DNA of 7,990 nt from NCBI GenBank assembly GCA_039798065.1, contig JBDKGS010000209.1, forward strand, positions 1 to 7,990. The letters are read 5' to 3'. Source of the stretch: UBA5070 sp039798065. Lineage in GTDB: Bacteria > Fibrobacterota > Fibrobacteria > UBA5070. The notes below the pieces were generated by a model. It did not search any database, was not told where the DNA came from, and saw nothing but the letters and a program-made list of their open reading frames with translations. The position numbers and the translations under genes were made by a program. Positions 4,715-7,990 of this stretch are shown here, in pieces (position 1 is the stretch's first letter; each line of letters opens with the position of its first letter).

Positions 4715-7480
4715 CTATTTCTTGGTGGTCGTGTCGGCTGCCGGTTTCGAAATAATCAGACCCCCGGATATCTGGGGGCGACGGATGAGTTGGATACGAT
4801 CCAGCTCAAGCGAACCTTCAAGTGCCTTGAATCCTGATGCCAAGTCAACAGAGTAATCGGGCTCCACCGGCTGATGGCAATCGCCACAGTAAATCCAATT
4901 CGGGATGAGGCGTGTCACGGTGGAGTCGTGGGTGCCCGGACCGGGAACGTTGGCTGCCTGGATTATGTAGGACGTATCCTTGGTGCCTTGCACAACCCAC
5001 TCCCCGTTAGTGAGTGCTGCCAGCCCGACTTTGTTCGTGTTCGGTTGAATGATCGACCACTTGAAATTGGTGATATCGTTCTTGACCCAAAGATCGTGAT
5101 CGACACCCCAGACCCACTTGGGAGTCCACGTACCACTGTGGGCGACCCATCCTTGGAATTTCGACAGACCCATTTGAATCATGCGTCCGGAGTCTGGGTA
5201 ACCCGGAACGGACGAGCCTGCGTCGTAGAAGGGCAGACCGCGGATGATCCAATAGCTCTTTGGAGTGGTGTTCGTCGAATCCGTGACGACACTCGGAAGA
5301 TAGGCGTTGCTGGCAGGGAAAAACGCGGAGTAGTCTAAGATGAAACGCTTCCAGGTCGTTCCGATCGTATCGACATAGCGAAGGAAACCGTCGTCATAGT
5401 TTCCGTTTTGCTTGTCGTTTCCTTTCAAGACAATTTCTGTAACCATGGGGACCGATGTGTTTGTCGTTGTGCCGGATGGTTTCCAGCGTGCCCAGAATGC
5501 GATTCGGTAGGTTTCGCCCATCATGTCGGCTGGAACGCCTACGGAATAGCCTGCCATGCCAGGGCCGCGACCACCATCGGAAATGCGAGTCGCGCCACCC
5601 TCTGGGATATTGAAGCTTATGTGACCGTTGCGGAATCCGATGTGTTTGTTCCAATCAGGATCGGCAGTGTTCGTGAATGTTTCAATCTGATCGGGAATGC
5701 CGGTGCTGACGCAGTTGCCGCAGCCCCAGAATCGCCAGTTCACACCGATGGGATTGGTCAAGCTGTTCTGTTCGAAATCGTCGACTAGCAGCGTATCGCC
5801 TTCCACGACATAGCGGCGCGAATCGGCGATGGAATTCGCCCAACCGTTGCGCATGGCGATCACCCGCAGCCACTGGCTCTTCTGGATGAAGAGGGTGTCG
5901 CCGGGGAGCTTCTTCTGGGTGGTGCCGGTCGGGTCGCCTGAGGCGTTCCACGCGGGTGTAGTGCTGTCGCGTGTGACAAAAAACGTCACATTTGGAGAGC
6001 GCGTAGACAGTTTCACCGCTTGATAGCTGCGGTAAACGCCGGAATCCGGCGCGAAAACGATCTTGGCCACCTTGAAGGTGTAGTTGCCAACCGCCACATC
6101 GCTGGAGTCCCATCCTACCTTGCAGGCCACGGCCTTCACCGTGACGTTCGAGTCCAGCTTCAGCGCCGAATCCGCGTAGTACTTGGTCGAGCCGCAGTTT
6201 GGCGTGGAGTTGTCGAGCGAATAGCGGATATCCGCGCCTTCGGCGGAATCCGTGATCGACAAGGTTTGAGTGGTGTCGTAGTTGCCGGTCTTGAAGCTAA
6301 GGGTGGGAGTGGCAACCTTGAACTTGTAACTAGCCGAAGAGATGCTGCTGGAATTCCATCCGGGCAGAATGGCCATCGCCTTGACTGTCATGTTGCTGGC
6401 GATCAGCAAGGTGTCGCCGGCCTTGAGCGAGCTGTTGTTGGGATCCGAGCCATCTGTGGTGTAGTAGACCGGAATTCCGGATAGGCTCTTGATGCTCAAG
6501 TAGCGCTGCGACGTGTAGGTGCCGCTCTTCACGGAGAACACGGGGGGCAAAGCGTTGAGCTTGATCGTTGTCGTGCAGGCGGGGCTGGAGTTGCCACCAT
6601 TGAACGACTTGGCGATGATCGTCATGCCCGACTGGACCAGGATGCTGTCGGTCTTGGAGTAGATGTACGAGTCGCGCGACGGATCGCCGCCGTCGGTGGT
6701 GTAGCGAACCGTATCGCCCACGCCAAAGCCTCCGATAGCCACCTTCGAGACGTAGTTGAAGCTGTCCAGGCGGTTGGTGCTGAAGTAGGGCTTCCCTAGG
6801 GTCTTGCCGATCAGGAAGGTGACCGTTGTCGTGTCGGAGTACACCACGCCAAGGCTGTTGCGGCGCACGGCGATGGCGCGGAAGGTAGTGGTGCCCTTGA
6901 TGGGCTTCGTGAAGCCAGATGCGACCAACGGGTCTGAGCTCAGGATCTTGGAAGAGGCACCGCTAGTGGTGTAGCGCATGCTGTCGGTGGAAACGTCGGC
7001 GGCGGTGAACTGGACCGTCACCGAATCGGTGAAGTCGGTTTGGCCCGGCTGCCCGGTGGTGGCCTTGATGAATGGAGCGCCCAGTTCGCGTGTGACGGAT
7101 ACGACATTGGTGTCGGTGCTGGTGCCGTTGGATGTGACCACGGTGTATTTGCTAATCCCTACCGGGATACCCGTGATCTTGTAGGTGAACTCGCTGCTGC
7201 CTTGCGCTGCGGCGCCATTGACCTTGGCGGTGATTCCGGTCTTGGAGCCAGCCTTGAAACGCAAGGTCAAAGCCGTCACGTCGTTCACAATGGATGTGTC
7301 CGACGAGCTCGGCGTGATCATGGTGATCGAAGGATCGGCGGACGGCGTGGTGGTGGTCGGCGTGGACGTGGTGTCGTTGTTCCCGTTGTCCGCGGGGGGA
7401 GGGCTGCTGGTGCTGTCGCAGGAGACGATCGTCATCCCGGCCAAAGCAAGGGCAAGAGCCCAGACCGTCGTTTTCTTCAT
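4715..7480 (-). CDS. Large surface lipoprotein with tandem chitobiase-C-terminal-type repeats and a CBM-like jelly roll
   Basis: A 921-residue exported lipoprotein. The signal peptide has lipobox IVSC (Cys21), followed by a Ser/Thr/Pro/Asn-rich spacer (about 22-50). An Ig-like domain (about 51-131) precedes five degenerate repeats of about 80-90 residues (135-558). Three of these carry the YTTDGSDP-type motif of CHB_HEX_C / Fn3_assoc domains or a close variant. The C-terminal region (about 564-900) starts with LLVDDFEQ and ends with SLELDRIQLIRR, as in CBM11-like or galactose-binding jelly rolls. It is rich in Trp and Tyr and contains CGNC (587-590) and CGDCH (865-869). No glycosidase catalytic domain is apparent, so adhesion, glycan binding or a structural surface role is inferred. 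The start at 7480 is supported by the signal peptide and an AGGGGA site seven bases upstream; the frame extends to 7525 without support. The gene has its own promoter and terminator and is probably monocistronic. The C-terminal third has lower GC than the rest. Confidence 0.9.
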   Translation of the reverse strand: MKKTTVWALALALAGMTIVSCDSTSSPPPADNGNNDTTSTPTTTTPSADPSITMITPSSSDTSIVNDVTALTLRFKAGSKTGITAKVNGAAAQGSSEFTYKITGIPVGISKYTVVTSNGTSTDTNVVSVTRELGAPFIKATTGQPGQTDFTDSVTVQFTAADVSTDSMRYTTSGASSKILSSDPLVASGFTKPIKGTTTFRAIAVRRNSLGVVYSDTTTVTFLIGKTLGKPYFSTNRLDSFNYVSKVAIGGFGVGDTVRYTTDGGDPSRDSYIYSKTDSILVQSGMTIIAKSFNGGNSSPACTTTIKLNALPPVFSVKSGTYTSQRYLSIKSLSGIPVYYTTDGSDPNNSSLKAGDTLLIASNMTVKAMAILPGWNSSSISSASYKFKVATPTLSFKTGNYDTTQTLSITDSAEGADIRYSLDNSTPNCGSTKYYADSALKLDSNVTVKAVACKVGWDSSDVAVGNYTFKVAKIVFAPDSGVYRSYQAVKLSTRSPNVTFFVTRDSTTPAWNASGDPTGTTQKKLPGDTLFIQKSQWLRVIAMRNGWANSIADSRRYVVEGDTLLVDDFEQNSLTNPIGVNWRFWGCGNCVSTGIPDQIETFTNTADPDWNKHIGFRNGHISFNIPEGGATRISDGGRGPGMAGYSVGVPADMMGETYRIAFWARWKPSGTTTNTSVPMVTEIVLKGNDKQNGNYDDGFLRYVDTIGTTWKRFILDYSAFFPASNAYLPSVVTDSTNTTPKSYWIIRGLPFYDAGSSVPGYPDSGRMIQMGLSKFQGWVAHSGTWTPKWVWGVDHDLWVKNDITNFKWSIIQPNTNKVGLAALTNGEWVVQGTKDTSYIIQAANVPGPGTHDSTVTRLIPNWIYCGDCHQPVEPDYSVDLASGFKALEGSLELDRIQLIRRPQISGGLIISKPAADTTTKK
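5807..7078 (-). repeat. Five tandem CHB_HEX_C/Fn3_assoc-like protein repeats
   Basis: Within the lipoprotein, five units cover residues about 135-225, 229-307, 311-388, 390-470 and 472-558. Each follows the same plan: a [P]-x-F-S-like opening strand, a YTTDG-type turn, a 'GDTLLIASNMTVKAMA'-like strand pair, then GW-S-S and a Y-F-K-V closing strand. The turn reads YTTSGASS, YTTDGGDP, YTTDGSDP, YSLDNSTP and VTRDSTTP in order, so units 2 and 3 are closest to consensus and units 1 and 5 most diverged. Such repeats are common as spacer or binding modules in secreted carbohydrate-active proteins. Confidence 0.75.
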
Positions 7481-7487
7481 TGCGCTA

Positions 7488-7493
7488 TCCCCT
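7488..7493 (-). promoter_or_regulatory. Ribosome binding site of the lipoprotein gene
   Basis: AGGGGA on the minus strand lies seven bases before the ATG at 7480. It fixes the start at the MKKTTVW signal peptide rather than at the upstream in-frame codon at 7525. Confidence 0.75.
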
Positions 7494-7543
7494 GTTCGGA
7501 TCGGAACTGTTACCTGCGCAGGCACAGGACTACACCATACCCT

Positions 7544-7573
7544 ATTCTAGGACCTTAACGGACCGCCCGTCAA
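7544..7573 (-). promoter_or_regulatory. Sigma70-type promoter of the lipoprotein gene
   Basis: On the minus strand, TTGACG (7568-7573) and TAGAAT (7544-7549) each match five of six bases of the -35 and -10 consensus, with an 18-base spacer. Transcription would start near 7537, leaving a leader of about 57 bases. The leader holds a perfect palindrome CCTGCGCAGG (7513-7522) and the ribosome binding site. The promoter sits in the 115-base gap after proB, so the lipoprotein gene can be expressed independently of proB. Confidence 0.7.
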
Positions 7574-7595
7574 GCAGTTACACAACTTTTGACGC

Positions 7596-7990
7596 TCAAA
7601 GAAGGAACAGGTTGTCCCGGTGGACTGCTTCCTGGGGGACGGGCCGACCCAGCAATTCCGAGAATTCCCCCGATGCGTGCCCCGCGATGCGGGCGAGTTC
7701 GGCGGCGCTGAAATTTGTCACGCCCCGCGCGACGGCTTTTCCACGGAGGGTGGTCATCTCGACGACAGTTCCTGCCGCGAAGGAGCCCACCACTTTGCGG
7801 ATCCCGGCCGGGAGCAAGGAAACGCGGCGGCCCGTGAGTGCGGCGACGGCGCCGTCGTCCAGGACCACCTTGCCTTTGGGGGTCGACACGAACCGGATCC
7901 AGCGTTTCCGAGACCCTAGTTTTTTGTCGGACGGCAAGAACAGGGTGCCTACCGGTGCCCCTGCCAAAATCTGACTCAACCTTGCGGTGA
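7596..7990 (-). CDS. proB: Glutamate 5-kinase, C-terminal PUA-domain part (start outside window)
   Basis: Glutamate 5-kinase phosphorylates L-glutamate to gamma-glutamyl phosphate, the first step of proline synthesis, in the cytoplasm. About 131 codons are present, roughly the last third of a usual protein of about 370 residues; the amino-acid kinase domain lies beyond the window. The visible part begins ...TARLSQILAGAPVGTLFLP, the family linker into the PUA domain. It continues with KKLGSRKRWIRF, GKVVLDDGAVAAL, SLLPAGI, a G-F-G-VE strand, VARG and NFSAAEL, and ends with HRDNLFLL and TGA at 7596. This is the typical ProB C-terminus and looks intact. The frame is open to the window edge, so the in-frame TTG at 7979 is an internal Leu codon, not a start. 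The next gene downstream has its own promoter, so they are probably separate transcripts. Confidence 0.95.
   Translation of the reverse strand, partial: TARLSQILAGAPVGTLFLPSDKKLGSRKRWIRFVSTPKGKVVLDDGAVAALTGRRVSLLPAGIRKVVGSFAAGTVVEMTTLRGKAVARGVTNFSAAELARIAGHASGEFSELLGRPVPQEAVHRDNLFLL

Noticed and set aside
4874..4888. Lipoprotein as a c-type cytochrome because of CGDCH
   Set aside because: A single CXXCH in a Thr-rich CBM-like protein, with a matching CGNC that lacks His, is better explained by disulfides.
7481..7525. N-terminal extension of the lipoprotein to 7525
   Set aside because: It would place 15 residues before the signal peptide and lies upstream of the clear ribosome binding site at 7488-7493.
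7977..7979. TTG at 7979 as a start codon for a small 127-residue protein
   Set aside because: The frame is open to the window edge and the residues are the internal linker of glutamate 5-kinase, so this is the 3' part of proB.

Overview
The window comes from a moderately high-GC bacterium with Gram-negative-style lipoproteins. Two points hint at Fibrobacterota or a similar particle-degrading lineage, but neither proves it. One is a large Thr/Ser-rich lipoprotein carrying tandem chitobiase-C-terminal-type (CHB_HEX_C / Fn3_assoc) repeats and a 'DDFE' carbohydrate-binding-like jelly roll. The other is the codon and composition style. No ribosomal RNA or other phylogenetic marker is present to settle it.

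Layout from left to right. Positions 7-1746 (minus) encode a family 5 (Opp/Dpp/nickel type) solute-binding lipoprotein. Immediately upstream on the same strand, 1792-2640 encodes a divergent ModA-like periplasmic binding protein with a low-complexity insert. The two lie 45 bases apart and may be co-transcribed, yet no permease or ATPase gene is visible. A divergent intergenic region of about 200 bases separates them from nadB (plus strand, ending at 4450), which encodes L-aspartate oxidase, the first enzyme of de novo NAD synthesis. The nadB start is unclear: the best ribosome binding site precedes an in-frame ACG rather than a standard start codon.

The gap at 4451-4714 lies between convergent genes. 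It holds a run of inverted repeats that looks like a dispersed intergenic repeat, then a strong intrinsic terminator reading leftward. The terminator serves the 921-residue surface lipoprotein gene at 4715-7480 (minus). That gene has a recognisable sigma70-type promoter and ribosome binding site at 7488-7573. At the right edge (7596 to the window end, minus) is the C-terminal PUA-domain part of proB, glutamate 5-kinase (proline synthesis), whose start lies outside the window.

The genes do not form one pathway. They are two binding proteins, two biosynthetic housekeeping genes (NAD, proline) and one probable cell-surface adhesion or glycan-binding lipoprotein. I found no CRISPR array, tRNA, rRNA, transposase, toxin-antitoxin pair or phage gene, and no clear new multi-gene system. 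The best candidates for a second look are the architecture of the lipoprotein, the insert-bearing ModA-like protein without transporter partners, the ACG start of nadB and the structured repeat at 4458-4582.
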